Assembly: GCA_033239005.1 (NCBI GenBank)
Contig: BSQZ01000006.1
Location: forward strand, 4,177,501 to 4,241,500
Source: Lamellibrachia satsuma
Lineage: Eukaryota; Annelida; Polychaeta; Sabellida; Siboglinidae
DNA length: 64,000 nucleotides
Reading direction: 5' to 3'
A program made the translations under genes and the position numbers. Below are positions 1 to 26,700 of the stretch, in pieces. The notes under the pieces are model-generated. The model did not search any database. It was not told the origin of the DNA and saw only the letters and a program-made list of their open reading frames with translations. Positions within the stretch are counted from its first letter, which is position 1. Each line of letters begins with the position of its first letter.

Positions 1-408
1 CTAGACGGCACTGAAGTGTAGGGATATAAGCCTACGGGTGATACGTCTAGACGGCACTGAAGTGTAGAGATGTAAACCTACGGGTGATACGTCTAGACGG
101 CACTGAAGTGTAGGGATATAAGTCTACGGGTGATACGTCTAGAGAGCACTGAGGTGTAGAGATGTAAGCCTACGGGTGATACGTCTAGACGGCACTGATG
201 TGTAGAGATGTAAACCTACGGCTGATACGTCTAGACGGCAGGGAAGTGTACAGATGTAAACCTACGGGTGATACGTCTAGACGGCACTGAAGTGTAGAGA
301 CGTACACCTACGGGTGATACGTCTAGACGGCACAGGAACGTAGGGATATAAACCTACGGGTGATACGTCTAGACGGCACAGAAACGTAGGGATATAAGCC
401 TACGAGTG
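1..408. repeat. 46-bp minisatellite, about 9 copies
   Basis: Direct tandem repeats with a unit of about 46 bp, each starting ctagacggcact and ending gggtgatacgt. Units differ by a few substitutions, for example the shift from cactgaag to cacaggaa in the last copies. The array runs off the left edge of the window, so its real length is unknown. There are no unique spacers. Confidence 0.95.
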
Positions 409-684
409 TAGCAGAACAGCTTTTCCACTGGCATCAGGCCAAACCACAAATGTATTTGTTTCTATATGACAGGGGAAGGGTCGGTAAAGTGAAGCCGGTG
501 AGTGTTAATTGACTTGTTTGTGTAAAAACAGTTATTGTATATTATATTGCCCAGTTCTATATATTGAATGCGTGTATGCATAACAATGATACACTATATT
601 AATAATTAGTATAAGTCAAATGTGTTTTAAAAACAGACCCATTTTGTAATGAAAAAAAATGTAGGCCAAAGTGGGCCCCTCACA

Positions 685-795
685 ACCCACGCTCATTCCC
701 TGCACACTCCCGATGTGCCCAATGCCCACACCCGCCACATTGCACCCATCCTTCATCCTTCAAAAGGTCCGAATGTATACCCCTGTTAGTGTTTA
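685..795 (-). pseudogene. possible zinc-finger (PHD-like) tail of a transposase
   Basis: The minus strand encodes a short stretch with the pattern GWVQCGGCGHWAHRECAG. This C-x2-C, W-H, C spacing resembles the PHD-like finger at the C-terminus of some pogo/Tigger-type DDE transposases of invertebrates. No transposase catalytic core is visible next to it, so this would be a fragment. The call rests on one motif only. Confidence 0.3.
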
Positions 796-2514
796 ATATG
801 TAGGAAATATAGCAACATTTCGCTGTAAACTGAAAACCAACCTGTTTAAACCTGCTTATCCTCCATAGCTCCCCAGTGTACAAATCCAACTGTTTACAAC
901 TGCAACTGCTCATCGATTATGAACTGCTTCACCCATTTTGTTTCGGTGCTCTGCTGAGTTTGGGTCTCCCGAGGATTTTAGCGCAATATAAGTATTTTAT
1001 ATATTATTTTATAAGAAGCTGTATAATCTAATAATGATGGTGTTTATTCGACTAATGTGCTGTAGATATTAATAAATATATTTAAACTATTCTGTTATTT
1101 AATCCGTAGGTCTAATTATACGTATTCACATTATGAAACTATGTAATTAATGTTCGTACACTGTAACTTGCTTACGGTATAACGACGTTGTCCTTGATTT
1201 GCAAAGCAACTGCGGCCATGGGCCCTCTTTGGTCTTTTGCAAAGAGTATTGGTCGGATGCAATTTTGGTCTTAACTCGTGCATACACGTCAAAATGGACA
1301 GGGATATTCCACTAAATATATAATGTCCTTATACATATCCCATTTACAGCTAAATACCTGGGTTATTATGAAAATATGGAGTTTGTAAGACACGCCGAAT
1401 ATTGTAAAACAAATGCAAAAACACAAATGTGTGACTCACGGTTTTTTATTCGGACCCAGGTGCCATGTACGACGTTGGTTAGTGTTCCCGGACGAGTCTT
1501 TAAACATTTATATTGTTGGTTTATCATATCAGGATAGCCATGAAGGCAGGGGCCCACGTTGGCCGGGGAGCATACTTTACCCCCCATTTCCCCTATTTGT
1601 AATTAGTTATGCATGTGCTTGATAACCGCTTCGATATTTTTTGCATATTTTAAATAAAGTAACGATAATAATTATAGTTTTTAGCGTTGGCGGGCTGTTT
1701 TAATTAACTACACAATACGTACTGTGAGCTACGTCACTCACGTCCGTTGCGCTGGTAACGGTTCGCGTCGCCCTTCTAATATCGCGGGCAAACTGCCGAC
1801 GACGAATGCGCGCTATCGTCTCATCAGGTAAATATAGCATTTTGAAGTTCACACGGAGCAATCGTTGTTGACGTGAATAATAATATATTATGGCATAATT
1901 GAAACACAACCTATGCACGTTTGTCTTTCCGGATATGATGCCGGGACACCTGTCGGTAAAAAGAAGTATTAATACAGTTCTTTGTCTTAATTTAAAGTTA
2001 GACGACACCAATGAATGTCTAAATGATAATATCAACGTATGTCCGTAGCCGTTGCAATACATTATGGTGTGTCTGGATATAAATATACTGCATCTACTGT
2101 CCAACGTCTTACCGCCATGTCGTATTAGAGTCAAATAGTGTCCAACGTGTTACCGCCGTGTCGTACTAGAGTCAAATAGTGTCCGACGTGTCGTGTTAGA
2201 GTGAAATAGTGTCCGTTTGTATGTTTTGTGTACTCGCAATATAAGTTAACTAGTTAACTAGTTGCACATGTTGTGTACATATATAATTAAACACAGTATT
2301 TTCTACTCGACTGTTCAGACCTCCACGGCAGTGGTCCGGGCTTCCCGTGTTGACGACGATACATTAAATATTCATTACAGTTGTTTCTATCATGTTGAAC
2401 ACGGCAGTGCGGCGGTGGCGTTTTTGGGTGTTCCTTCGGTCATGGCCCCTTTAGCTTAATGTTTACCGTATGTTTCCGTTGCGCCGCTACATGGTATCAT
2501 GAGTGACTAAGCTT

Positions 2515-2610
2515 GTCCCCCTTGGCCCCCCTTGCCCCCCACCCCTTGGCCCCTGGTCCTCCCTTGGCCTCCCTTGCCCCCCGGCCCCCTTGGCCTCCCC
2601 CTTTGCAAGA
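2515..2610 (-). other. G-rich tract on the minus strand
   Basis: The plus strand has runs of four to six C separated by ttgg or acc. The minus strand therefore has several G runs within about 90 bases, enough to form a G-quadruplex. It lies about 230 bp upstream of the first codon of the CCDC33-like gene. A regulatory role is only a possibility. Confidence 0.55.
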
Positions 2611-2767
2611 TCATAGATATGCAAATGTAGTACTGGTGTATACATGATGCAAATACTAGGTCGATTCGCAGGACCATCCAACATGTATTTTCGTCTTACT
2701 GACGCTCTCTGACATTACAGCAACCCACGTGAGCCGACCACCACATCTTGGAGATTGAGCCGAGCAC

Positions 2768-2828
2768 TGCGATACAACCGACTCAACGACCGAGTCAACA
2801 ACCGACTCAACGACCGACTCAACGTCTG
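2768..2828. repeat. short direct repeat of accgactcaacg type before the start codon
   Basis: Four to five imperfect copies of a 12-14 bp unit (cgactcaacgac and variants) end about 10 bp before the ATG at 2839. The tract would lie in the 5' untranslated region or proximal promoter of the plus-strand CCDC33-like gene. Confidence 0.7.
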
Positions 2829-2838
2829 AGTAGTGAAA

Positions 2839-15477
<12,639 letters not shown>

Positions 15478-15859
15478 GTAGGGGAAAGTCCCCAAAACGC
15501 ACCCCCACTTCGTTGTTTGTCAATATTTTGTAACACGCTGTTTAATGCGTCTATCTTTTATATTTGAGGAACCATGCCCTCAAAGCTTCCCACTGCTTTC
15601 CCCACAGCGCGTCTACGGAGTGATGATGACGAATCGCGGATAAAATTAAAACATTTAACTGCCATTCAATGCAAACGTTTCTATATGTGCAGAAAAGCAC
15701 TACGTCTATGTGGTTATTAGATGTTTCATTATATACTCTCCGACCCTGCAACTAGTGTAGGCATAGTCCACACACAAACATGGCACTGCCACACGTCGGA
15801 TCTCTCGGGGAGGCAAGTAGGACCAGTCAGTCGGACTAATCGCCATGGATGTGACATCG

Positions 15860-16500
15860 TTTGAAGAGCCGACCTGCCATCCAATGGAATAACCTAGCAA
15901 GTCACGCTTTAGAAGCGGATCTGCCATCCAATAGAATAACCTAGCAAGTCACACTTGACGAGCCCATCTGCCATCCAATGGAATAACATAGCAAGTCACA
16001 CTTGAAGAGCCGATCTGCCATCCAATGGAATAACCTAGCAAGTCACACTTGAAGAGCCGCTCTGCCATCCAATGGAATAACCTAGCAAGTCACGCTTGAG
16101 AAGCAGATCTGCCATCCAATGGAATAACCTAGCAAGTCACACTTGAAAAGCCGATCTGTCATCCAATGGAATAACCTAGCAAATCACACTTGAAGAGCCG
16201 ATCTGCCATCCAACTGAATAACCTAGCAAGTCACTCTTGAAGAGAGCCGATCTGCCATCCAATGGAATAAACTAGCAAGTCACACTTGAAGAGCCGATCT
16301 GCCATCCAATGGAATAACCTAGCAAGTCACACTTGAAGAGCCGATTTGCCATCCAATGGAATAACCTAGCAAGTCACACTTGAAGAGCCGATCTGCCATC
16401 CAATGGAATAACCTAGCAAGTCACACTTGAAGAGCCGATCTGCCATCCAATGGAATAACCTAGCAAGTCACACTTGAAGAGCTGATCTGCCATCCAATGG
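15860..16500. repeat. 47-bp minisatellite, about 13 copies
   Basis: Direct repeats whose unit begins gccgatctgccatccaatgg and continues aataacctagcaagtcacac. The first units are more divergent and one (about 16235) carries a small insertion. Most central copies are nearly identical, suggesting recent expansion. It lies downstream of exon 11 of CCDC33-like gene 1. Confidence 0.95.
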
Positions 16501-19500
16501 AATGTGCTCGTTCCCAATACCATTGTCCGTCATCATCGCGCACGCAAAGTCGGCTTCAATGAAAAAATTTTAACGGCCATAATCCACATTTGCAGAATCA
16601 TTGCACGCCATTGTCGATGTGTTTTTGGATATGGCTGGGGTGCGCTTTGGGTCAAACGTCCAGTGAATAAAATTGGCCATTTACAAAACAACTGGGTCAG
16701 AAATTAAATTCCAATAATGTGCGTACATGCTTCTGTGATAAAGTCTAATAGTGCTGTCGTGAGAACAAGTGCACATTATTAACCACACTGCCAAGACTTT
16801 CACGGAACGTCATGCTTAAGTCAAACATGGTAAGGCACTTCCCGATATTCGTTATCGGAAACGGTTGTCTTGAAGACGGGATTTCATGTGCTGTATACAA
16901 CAACCTGGAATATCTAAGGTATGCATGGTGTTACTGTTGTCCGCCATGGTAGTGGTGGTGCCCTCTAGGAGCAGGTGCGGTATTGGTACTTTCCCCCAGC
17001 TTTCAGTCGCTGAATCGATGGGCAGTGCAAGCATACCAATCGCTCTTTTTAAAATAGCCTCTTATGTTTGTTCCTTGTTTTTTAACAGCAGTTATGTTTA
17101 TAAATCAGACAACATTTTTGTGCGACGGGGCACTTGTTTCTAAACAATGTTAAAAGAAAGTCAGTTTGACGCGCTCGATTGGTGGACGTGTCACATACAG
17201 CGTGTGGTTTGTTGGCAGGACATGAGAAGAGCATCCTTTGGCATGAATATATCCCGGCGCATGAACACCAAGACAAACGCCGTTAAGCAGAACCCACAGA
17301 GCTACTCCAGACAGAGTCGACGGCGCTAAACTAGGCAAACGGACACGTCCCAGTACAGTACATGGATTGGTGGAATCACTCCGTGTCATAACACGTGAAT
17401 CTGAGGCAGTTATCATCTGCAAGATATTTGGCCGTTCCAATCAACTTTGCTGCCCCTTTGGTGCCACCTTTGCTGGCGCCTACTGTTGAAAGGCAGCTCG
17501 TTCAGGCTAGCTGGTGTACAATTATTGCAACAGGCGCATACGTATGTTAACGCCTACACAAATCTTCAAGGAACATTGTATTTTGAAACGAGATGAGTTA
17601 GACTGCAATGTAACAAATAGTAAAATGGCATATACAGATTGTAAAATATTGATTATGAAAGCTGTGTGGAAACCGTAGGGTTATTGCGTAATATTAAAAC
17701 ATCCTCATAGTTATATGAATGTGGCGCACGAGACGAGCTGGTTATATTCCCTAGGCCTCACGGCCCAGCAAAATCTTTTGTGACACTGGGCTTTAGTTCT
17801 ACCACGTTTTCTCGCCATTTACATTCCAATGGTCAAATTCAAAGATGTTTCAACACGGACGCTGGTAATCCGTCTGGAACAAGTTCTGTAGCCTGATTTA
17901 CGATGCTGGATTACGTTCGCGACTTCCAGTGTTCCGATGAAGCTCTATTTATATCGTTACTGATATTAAAGCAAACTATTTGGTATATATCAGCTGTTGC
18001 AGAATGTGGGTAATTAGTTCATACTAGTTTTACTACTTTGAAGGACCCTACATTACACAGAGAGCATCTTCACCTCAGTTACCATTTGCTACCACTATAA
18101 ATCAATCCGAGACTAACAACTTGGTTTATTCATTCTGTTTGGGTGTGTCGTATCGTTCCACGTCCTTCTTTATTATACTGCTATAGCAACAATCTTACTT
18201 AATATAAATAACTTAATATTATTTATGGCAATCCAATGCAGATCACTGACAAATTGTGCAAAATAACTGATTAAACAACACAATTCTTACTAAAAGTATT
18301 ACAGTAATAAAACACCACACCACATTACCTTTGTTTTTACAACCATGAAGGATGTGGGGCGTGGCATAATGATGAAACCATAATTTTCTCCAGTAATGTT
18401 TTAATGTCACGTTGTAGTTGATGATTAATGATATGCAGCCAATTTTATGTTAATATATTATGCTAATTATACAATAAAACTGGCATATAATGGGCAATTC
18501 TTGAATTGCATAGGCTGTTAAAGAGATACTTGACACACTAAATAGTACAACCAAAAACAAAATAAAGAGACGGACTATGCATTTGTCAATAATAGCAATG
18601 ATGTAAATTATGACACTATTAAATACATTCATATATGAGCACAGGAAAGAAGGCTGCAATGAAATATATGAAAACGTGGCTTAGACAACACAACTCAGAA
18701 GACAAGAATGCTTGCTAAAGCCTTTGTTTAAATGGACTGACCTGGTGTGAACTATATACTAGTCACTGAGCTATCACATACGTTAATTAATAACTTGTTC
18801 ATAAGTAGGCAACACAGATTGAGATGTAGTGAAAAATAAAAGCTGTTCAACCAGTTTTGTCCAACTGCATCCAACATAGTTGTTGGTACAGTGTTGACAA
18901 ACAAACCAATAACTTTGTTATCGTCTTTATTTTATTCAATGCTGCAAAATGCCATCGCACAGAGAGTAATGAGGTGTGTAGCATGCGACATGAATAGATC
19001 GCATCATCACGAATGATTTCTAGCTAAATATGTTTTTTGTGCCAGATTGTCTGCCGTTTCAAGGTGTTTATTATGAAGGTCTGACACTGCTGAATAGTCC
19101 TTTGTCTTCTTCTGTTTATCTGTATTTGTTGGTTTGTCGTTCTGAGAAAAAGCACAAACAATCAAATAAACTATGATCTACTGTAACGAATGCATCATCT
19201 CCCATGCGAAGCTAAGATGTCACACTGGTCTGCAAATGGGTTATATAAACCTCATGGCAAATCAAAAAAATACTCATCTTATGTTGATCAAATTTATAGT
19301 GTATTGTGATTATGTGAAAATAAGGCCACTTATGACAAAATAAAGAAAAAAACTACATACAGGAGAAACTTCCTTAAATGTAAAAGTAAAGATATGAGAA
19401 CATATTTGCAAATCACATATTATGTCACAGGTGACCTTCTTATCACAGAAATATAATACACTGTAAATTTGGTCAAGATAAAATGAGTAGTTTTTGCTAT

Positions 19501-19589
19501 GACAAGTTTATATGACCCATTTGATTTGCTGACCAGTGTGACCCCCTAATATCTTGTTAAAAGACAACAGAGGACCTGAGTCAGAAATT

Positions 19590-19691
19590 ATAAGTTATAA
19601 GAAGACAGTGCTTAGAGTTATTGGCTAAACAGCCTATATTATAAGTTATAAGAAGACAGTGCTTAGAGTTATTGGCTAAACAGCCTATATT
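19590..19691. repeat. 51-bp perfect tandem duplication
   Basis: The segment starting ataagttataagaagacagt occurs at 19590 and again at 19641 without visible differences. Non-coding. Confidence 0.9.
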
Positions 19692-20401
19692 AAGGTTAAG
19701 TGCAGGCAAAAAAATCACAAATAAAAATAAGTAAAGCATTTGTTCTCATACCCAAATTTTAATTAACCATTGATTTTGCTTCCAAATGGTTCATATTAGG
19801 AACATGCACTTTTCTCTTACCAAGCATTGTGTGGTAGTTTATTACTTGCACAAAGCTGTAATCCATCATGAGTATGCTTGTATGTATGTTTGTATGTCCT
19901 GCTATTCATCCCAGATGCTTTGCATCTAAGGAGCCACACGGTATTGGTATTACCCTTTCTACGAGCACTTCAATTACCCTTTGTTACTATTACGTACAAT
20001 AGTCCCCAACGTTACGTGGACAATTACGGATACGTGTTGACAACGTCGTGGTTCTTTTCTTCGATTGTCCGAAGTTACATAATACAAAGACAAGGCGTCG
20101 TTAGATGTTGCTATGACGGACAGTATTACGTCATTATTTCAAGAAGCCATCACTATATTGACTGGCAGCACCGTGTACCAAGATAAAGATGAATATTTAT
20201 GTGATAATGCTATGTATACTGACATTTTACAGTCAGGTACGAACTACCAAGTTATCACGTTTGGAGGATAGGCAATTTTTTAGTTATGCTAATTAATAAT
20301 TAACTGACGCACATACATTATGTGGTCTAGGGTTGTTGAACTTTCCACTGCCCCCACTCCAGCCACAAGGCACAACAGAATATCACATACATACAATCAC
20401 C

Positions 20402-20608
20402 AACATAAGCTGAATCACCAACATGAATCATCAGTATAAGTTGAATCACCAACATAAGTCGAATCACCAACATAAATTGAATGGCCACGCATAAGTTGAA
20501 TTACCAACATAAGCTGAATTACCAACATAAGTTGAATCACCAACATAAGTTGAATTATCAACATAAGTTGAATCACCAACATAAGTTGAATCATCAACAT
20601 AAGTTGAA
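20402..20608. repeat. 18-bp minisatellite, about 11 copies
   Basis: Direct repeats of aacataagttgaatcacc with few changes. Because the unit is a multiple of three, it yields open frames on both strands that are not genes. It ends about 17 bp past the stop codon of CCDC33-like gene 2, so it could lie in that gene's 3' untranslated region. Confidence 0.95.
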
Positions 20609-20624
20609 TGTAAGAAACGTCATG

Positions 20625-20786
20625 TTAGATTGTGTATACAATATACTGTGGAAAAAGTACCATTGCAACTTCGACAATCTCTGCCATTTGACACGAGGCA
20701 CATTTCATGGTGTAGTTGTTCTTCTCATGAAGTCTGACGAGAAGTTCAGCCTTCTCTTTGCCCCATGCAGCAGCATGCTCTGTCAT
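20625..20786 (-). CDS. CCDC33: CCDC33-like gene 2, exon 9 (last)
   Basis: Begins after acceptor gttggtag in phase 0 and encodes EHAAAWGKEKAELLVRLHEK, ending at TAA (20627-20625). Equivalent to exon 10 of gene 1. The final 25 residues are not conserved. Confidence 0.8.
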   Translation of the reverse strand: MTEHAAAWGKEKAELLVRLHEKNNYTMKCASCQMAEIVEVAMVLFPQYIVYTI

Positions 20787-23700
20787 CTACCAACAACGAC
20801 ACCAACTCACATATTCTCTCAACACAGCCAGCGATGTACCATGCTTTTTCCTTAAAAATTGTGTTATTCCAAAATTGTACGTGCGTTTGTGATTAATGAT
20901 TGTGTGCACCACTTACTACCATTTCCACTGCCTGTGTCTTTCAGAAGAGACATTAAAAGCCATTGGTCCCTTCTACCTGGTGTCTATGCCAGGGCAAGTT
21001 AAATCTCCCATACGGGGGGTAAATGTGTAACCTGCTGTGGACTCCCTCATGAGCAGAAGCACCCATGAAGCGATTCAATTAATTCCGCTAACTACATCGT
21101 AAGAGGATACGACTGAATGAAAATGCCTGGAGTGAAGTTGATCGATGCCTATGTTAGAGTTAGATGACAGTGGACGTTCAACGTGTCATTGCTTGTGTAG
21201 TCCTGGCATTGTTGCATTGCGGGGCTAAGAAAAATGTAACGTGAATGCTTGGTTTCAACAGAAGGTGTTACGGAAACAGAGATATGCGAACTTTGTTCTG
21301 ACAGACTGATTTATCATGAGACAAAACCGTACCTTGTTTCATAGTTACACCTAAATATGTTTGACTACTAACTTAATCAGTGTTCTAGAAACACACTTAT
21401 TTGAACATAGACTAAACTAAAATTGGTAGGGAAAAAAATCATACATTGTTAAGTTGCTTCATAGCTACAACTGCATACTTGGCTACTAACCTAATCAATG
21501 TTCTAGAACCACATTTATTTCCACACAGACTAAACTAGAACCCGTAGAGAAATAAAATGTCTGACTTGTTTCTCGAGCGCCTTCATGCGGGTCTGCCTCT
21601 GGTAGAGCCTCTCGACGAGTTGCAGCCTCGACATGGTGATTTTGTTGAGCGCATTGCGACTGTAGATTTCTTTTGTTGTTTTATCACCATCCTTTTTATT
21701 TGTCCCTCTGTCTTGCTGCAATCCAAATAGTATCACACCTAGGTTAACGTAACAATACATCGGCTGGTGCTCTCCTCATTGGCCTTGAAGTCCGGGGTGC
21801 AGCTGGCATTGCAGCTGGTCCTTGATGTTTATGTTTATGCCCCTTCTACTTCCAGCATCTATCCCGTTTCACTGCCGTCTCCACCACCCACCCCATCCCA
21901 TCCCACCCCATCTCATCCCCACCCCAATCTTTCACTGTTGTTCTCCACTCTCCTCCCAGTACATCAGCATATTATCATCAAACTAATGGTCAGTTGCGGC
22001 TACGCACACTATAAGTAGAACAGGGATATTACAATATTCAGAGAAAAAAAAACTGACAAAGAAGCGATCCTTCGAAAGATATTTACCAGTAGTATGATTA
22101 TTTCTTCCTTCAACCGCATGTTTTCAAATCGAAGTGCTTCTGAAGTTCGATAAACTGAAATTAAATGGCATTCCAGCTAGCAAAATTACCTCAACAACCA
22201 ATATAAATTGCCTGTAAAATAATATGAAGCAACATCATACACATTAGTGCATTCCATCTATGATTACATAGTTTACAAGGTTGAATATTCACAATAAATA
22301 TTATGTGTAAAAAGGTAAACATGATAGAAATAGTATTTATACAATACACTAAAATGAATGAACATGACATCAACGCACATGTAAACGAATTGTGCATTCA
22401 TGCACACACCTTTAAAAAGAACAGTGGTACAAGATATAATGATAACTATGGTATTTCGATTCGCCAACAGTGGTGCGAGTCTTCCCCACAAGATCCACTC
22501 TCCAACCCCTAACCGAAGGAGACACGTGTGTTCATCTTTTATAAATGTAGATTTCAAAGATAACAACAAGAGAAGGAAGCCCATTTACATGTTTCACTGA
22601 TTATACAATAATTAAGTTGCATCCGTTCTACGCCACCTTCTGTTAATACTACGATGACTGTGAACACTTAACAAGATTGCTATCCAAAGCAAAACATCCA
22701 GGTGGCAAGTGTACAAGGAAGCCATTGGTTTGTCGAGAGTCAAAAGATTTTTCATCTATGTGTAACGCGTCCTTATGAGATTTTCTGAGTTTTCTATATT
22801 GTTTGTAAACATATTCATGCTGCTAGCCAATCATTAGATCGTTTGTTCCATTAATTTATCGTCCTCTATGAGAATGAGTACTTTCTGCTTGCTATCCAAT
22901 CTACACTTTAGTAGCACTCACGTGGATTTCCACTGCCACCGCCACCGCCATTTACCGTCTTGTGTCGTTGAATCTCTGAAATGATATGATGCTGGATGCG
23001 ACAAGCCTCTTCCAACTTGCTGATCCTTTCCACCTTCTCTTTCAGTTTATCCTGGAGATCGCAATAGGAATCCTGGACCTGGTGAAGCTCAAGGCACTCT
23101 TTCTCCAGGTCTTTATACTGCAAGCAGCAGGCGACGATCTCAAGCGGGTCTTTCTATAAAGTGGCGGCTGAAAGGCAATTTCCTGTGTCTGATTTACAAA
23201 AGTGTTAAACACTTCAGATGGGACGATGACGACAGATGACCGTGTCCATGTGATTATGTATCTGTTTCACATGTTACATCCAAGACTAAAGGTTTAGTAT
23301 TCTATGTGCTACAAAAATTGAAATCACTGCTATTCCTATGCTGTAGGGTCATTCTTACCGCAAATGACTACTGAACATTTCTGACGTATTACTTCATTAG
23401 TAGGAAGCGTACAGTACACACATACTGTAGACTGAACAAACCTTTATGAGTTGATTCTGCAATTTGTGCACTTGGTCTTTATATGACTTCAACTCAAACG
23501 ATATTTCAGCTAAAGTTGTTTGCATCATGGCTGCCTCTAGATATGGAAGAAACATATCAGTTCTGTAGATGTGGTGGCAGTTAAGATTCACATTACTGCA
23601 CAACTATCATAATACACATTGAAGGAATTTCTTGCATTGCTAATCAAACAACACTTCTCTACAACAATTCATATTTAGCTCGTAGTACATGCTGGAAAAG

Positions 23701-26700
23701 GGAAAAACAGAAGTAAAAATTTATATGAAGCTTCTTCTATAAGAATGAGCTAAACTACAAGTAGTGTCTAATACTAAAACATAATACTAAGTGCATAAAC
23801 ATAATATACCTCACCTTCCTAATTTGTGCAACATTTTATCGAACTACAATACATTCTTAATTAACAAACAATTTTTCAGCACGATACAATACCTGTTTCT
23901 CGGCCGCCCTGATGCGGGTCTGCAGTTAGATAACTGCATGATTTCCAAGTATACTAGATTACTACAGCTGAGAAGAATATTTATCGAATATTCGTGTCTT
24001 ATGCAACTTACAAAACATTCATATATTACGACAGTTAGTTAATATGTTATCCAACATATTCCATAGTTTAATTCCAGTTACCTATATACAAAAGGACTTG
24101 AGATTCTTATATGACAGTTTCCATTTATTAACTTATTAGGAAGTAGCACCAACAATTTCATCACCTGATCTCCTCAAGTTATTATTTTGTCTTCAGCCCT
24201 TCTTCCACTCCAGGACCGTATGCGTTGTTTCTTTCAAGAAGGTGTATTCTATTCAAGTATATTTCCTCATTCAGTCTCTTGTCTGATGCTTAGTCTTGCT
24301 GTCCTTCTGCTAAGCATTTGTGATCTTTACTATTTTATTTGGCATATACATTTAAATACCGCTCCATTTGATGGCTATTTTTAAATCGATCAGGAGTTTC
24401 TTTCCATCTTCACAAAATAGTTCAGTGCTAAGGAGAATTAAGAATTCAAAATGGCACAGTTTGTTTTAGTTCACAACAGGCTATGATCTCAGTGATGCAA
24501 CAGATCCTGTTTGTGAGTCCCAAGACGTACCTTTGGCAGTGTTTTTCTCCGATTCAATCAACTGACTGATCTCAGTCTTCTTCTCCTTACACTTCGCCTG
24601 CAGTCTCTCGTTCTCAGATGTCAGCCGTAAGACCATCTGCTGTAGAGTTGCAACGTCCATCTTGATCTGCCTGATACAGTCGCGGGTGTCAGTTAGCTCA
24701 GTAAGCTTTGTATCAATCAAGCCAACGACTGTTCTATTGAGCACATCATCGCCGGGAAAGGCCAGCTGCGAGACATTCCTCGCCTGCTTCTCGAGATGGA
24801 CAACTTTTGAGGTAAGCATCTCCACTTTGGTACGATAGTTGTCTAACTCAATCATCTGTGCATGCACCAAGTCCAGGAGATTGACCTCTAGGTTGTCTGT
24901 ATACCTGTACCCACATGGTGACATTGTTATGTTGTGAAGATGCTAGTGGCATTACTCCAGGCAGACATAAGACTGACAATGTTCTCTAAACATGAACACC
25001 AATACATGTCCAGAGTTATAGTTGTCTACTAGACAGCACACAATCCAACATAGCACTGGTTTACGATGTCATACAATTTTCTTTCGTCTTTTAGGGTGAC
25101 TTCTGTGGTAAATATTTGTGTAAGTAATGTGCAAGGGAATTCAATCCACAGTTCACACAAGTTCTGAAATTGTGATGGTTGCTATTACATTATTATTGAA
25201 ATATTAATTAAATGCATCAAACAGATCCACACTTTCAGGTGATGCATATTTGTTCATATCTATGATAAAATAGATTTCAGAGGTTGCAGATTTGTTCCTA
25301 TCTACGATAAAATAACATATAACAGATATATACGAACACACACTTTGGACCATTATTATAAAAATCTTACAATTGTGCTAACACATTGCATACATTTTAA
25401 GCATACGGGAAAGACACCATTACCTTGTAGTGTTGTGTGGACCTTCCATCCTGACCAGTTGTTGCTGGTGTGTGTGAGCCTTGTGCCCGCCCTTCTTGCT
25501 CGGTTCCTCCTCCTCCAGTTCCTTCCCTCTCCTTGTCAACTCCCTGTGCACCAGCTCCAGGCTCTGCCTCTGCTTCTCCAGACCAGCTTTAATATGCCGC
25601 TCCGTTGTTCTCTTCTGTTCCAGTTCGTCTTTCTGCTGCTCCAGCTTAGTATGCAGCGCAAGCAGCACTTTGTATCCCTGCTCGACGAAATCGTCACCCG
25701 TTGGAGCAGGCTCGTCACTCCGCTTGTATTTTATTTGCTCCAGTTGTTGATCCACCTGCTCCAGTTTGAGCTTTACCTCTACCAGTCTCGTCTCCAGCTG
25801 TGGATGTGGCTCAACAGTCGCATGGACCACAGGCGGTGCCACACAAGCAGCTGTCTGCAATTGACGATCCAGGTGAAAGCAACTCCCATCCACTGTTAAG
25901 GCCGGTTTATACGAGCGATCAATTGCCCAACTGATCTGCTGACTTAGTGTCAAGTGATATCGCGGTGCAAGAATCGCTTGTAAAAACAGTTAGCGAGGCC
26001 AAAGTGTGGCTATGATTGTTTCCGTAGAATTGATGCGCGTCCCAATTTGGCCAACAGTCGGCAGTGATTTTGAAGCAGTGACCAATCAGCGATCACTGCA
26101 ACCGACAGCAGGTGACCTTTCATCAAAACTGAAATCGGGATTGGCGCGAGTCTGCATCTAGGTCGCAGAGTATTGACACACCGTTGGTCTAAATGCACGA
26201 ATAATAAAGCTGCACATTATCATGCAACACGGTATCGTCTGACTAACTGGGGCATAAATCGCTTGTGTAAACCGGTCGTTACACTTGGGTGATTTCTTTT
26301 TCCTGCTACGATCATAAGTCAAATAAGCCAATGTCCACGTCATGGGTGTTTCTGCCGTTTACCAGATATGGGATCTTCTTTTACCTCCCCTGGCGGATAC
26401 ACCAGGTAGAAGGGATTAACAGATTTCAGTGTATCTTTCAACAGAAACAGGCAATGTTGGGTGAGCGAAATTGCTCAAGTTTCGAAATAGCCACATACAG
26501 ACTCGTACTCCGGCCCTCTCGATTAACAGTCATGTGTTCTAACCACCGAGCTACTGCGTTCAGAGAAGTGAAGTCAACAGAAAATTAACTTACATAATCC
26601 TTAGCTAGCTGTGCAGTTGCCTCATTCTCAGCAGTGTCCCGGAGTGAGATGGTGGTGGAGAGAGATGATGTGTCAGCCCTTTGGGATGCGGAAAGGGGTG

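Larger units (their letters stand above)
409..2764. other. upstream non-coding DNA
   Basis: AT-rich sequence with no exon I can support, apart from a short cysteine-rich remnant near 690-790 and a G-rich block on the minus strand near 2515-2610. Short open frames here lack homology and codon bias. It lies upstream of the plus-strand CCDC33-like gene and may hold its promoter, but I see no clear core promoter motif. Confidence 0.6.
15568..20390. other. region between the two convergent CCDC33-like genes
   Basis: Apart from the 47-bp minisatellite and a 51-bp tandem duplication I see no exon, RNA gene or recognisable transposon. It may hold the last exon and poly(A) site of the plus-strand gene, which I could not place. 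Confidence 0.5.

Noticed and set aside
1..408. Regular repeats resembling a CRISPR array
   Set aside because: Units follow each other with no unique spacers, no cas genes are present, and the genome is animal. The 47-bp array at 15860 is rejected for the same reason.
20415..20855. Open frames over the 18-bp repeat, one running into downstream sequence
   Set aside because: The repeat unit is a multiple of three and keeps frames open. The true coding frame in this area is the last exon of CCDC33-like gene 2 on the minus strand.
25345..25899. A 184-codon plus-strand frame rich in Leu and Ser
   Set aside because: It is the reverse-strand shadow of the coiled-coil exon 4 of CCDC33-like gene 2.
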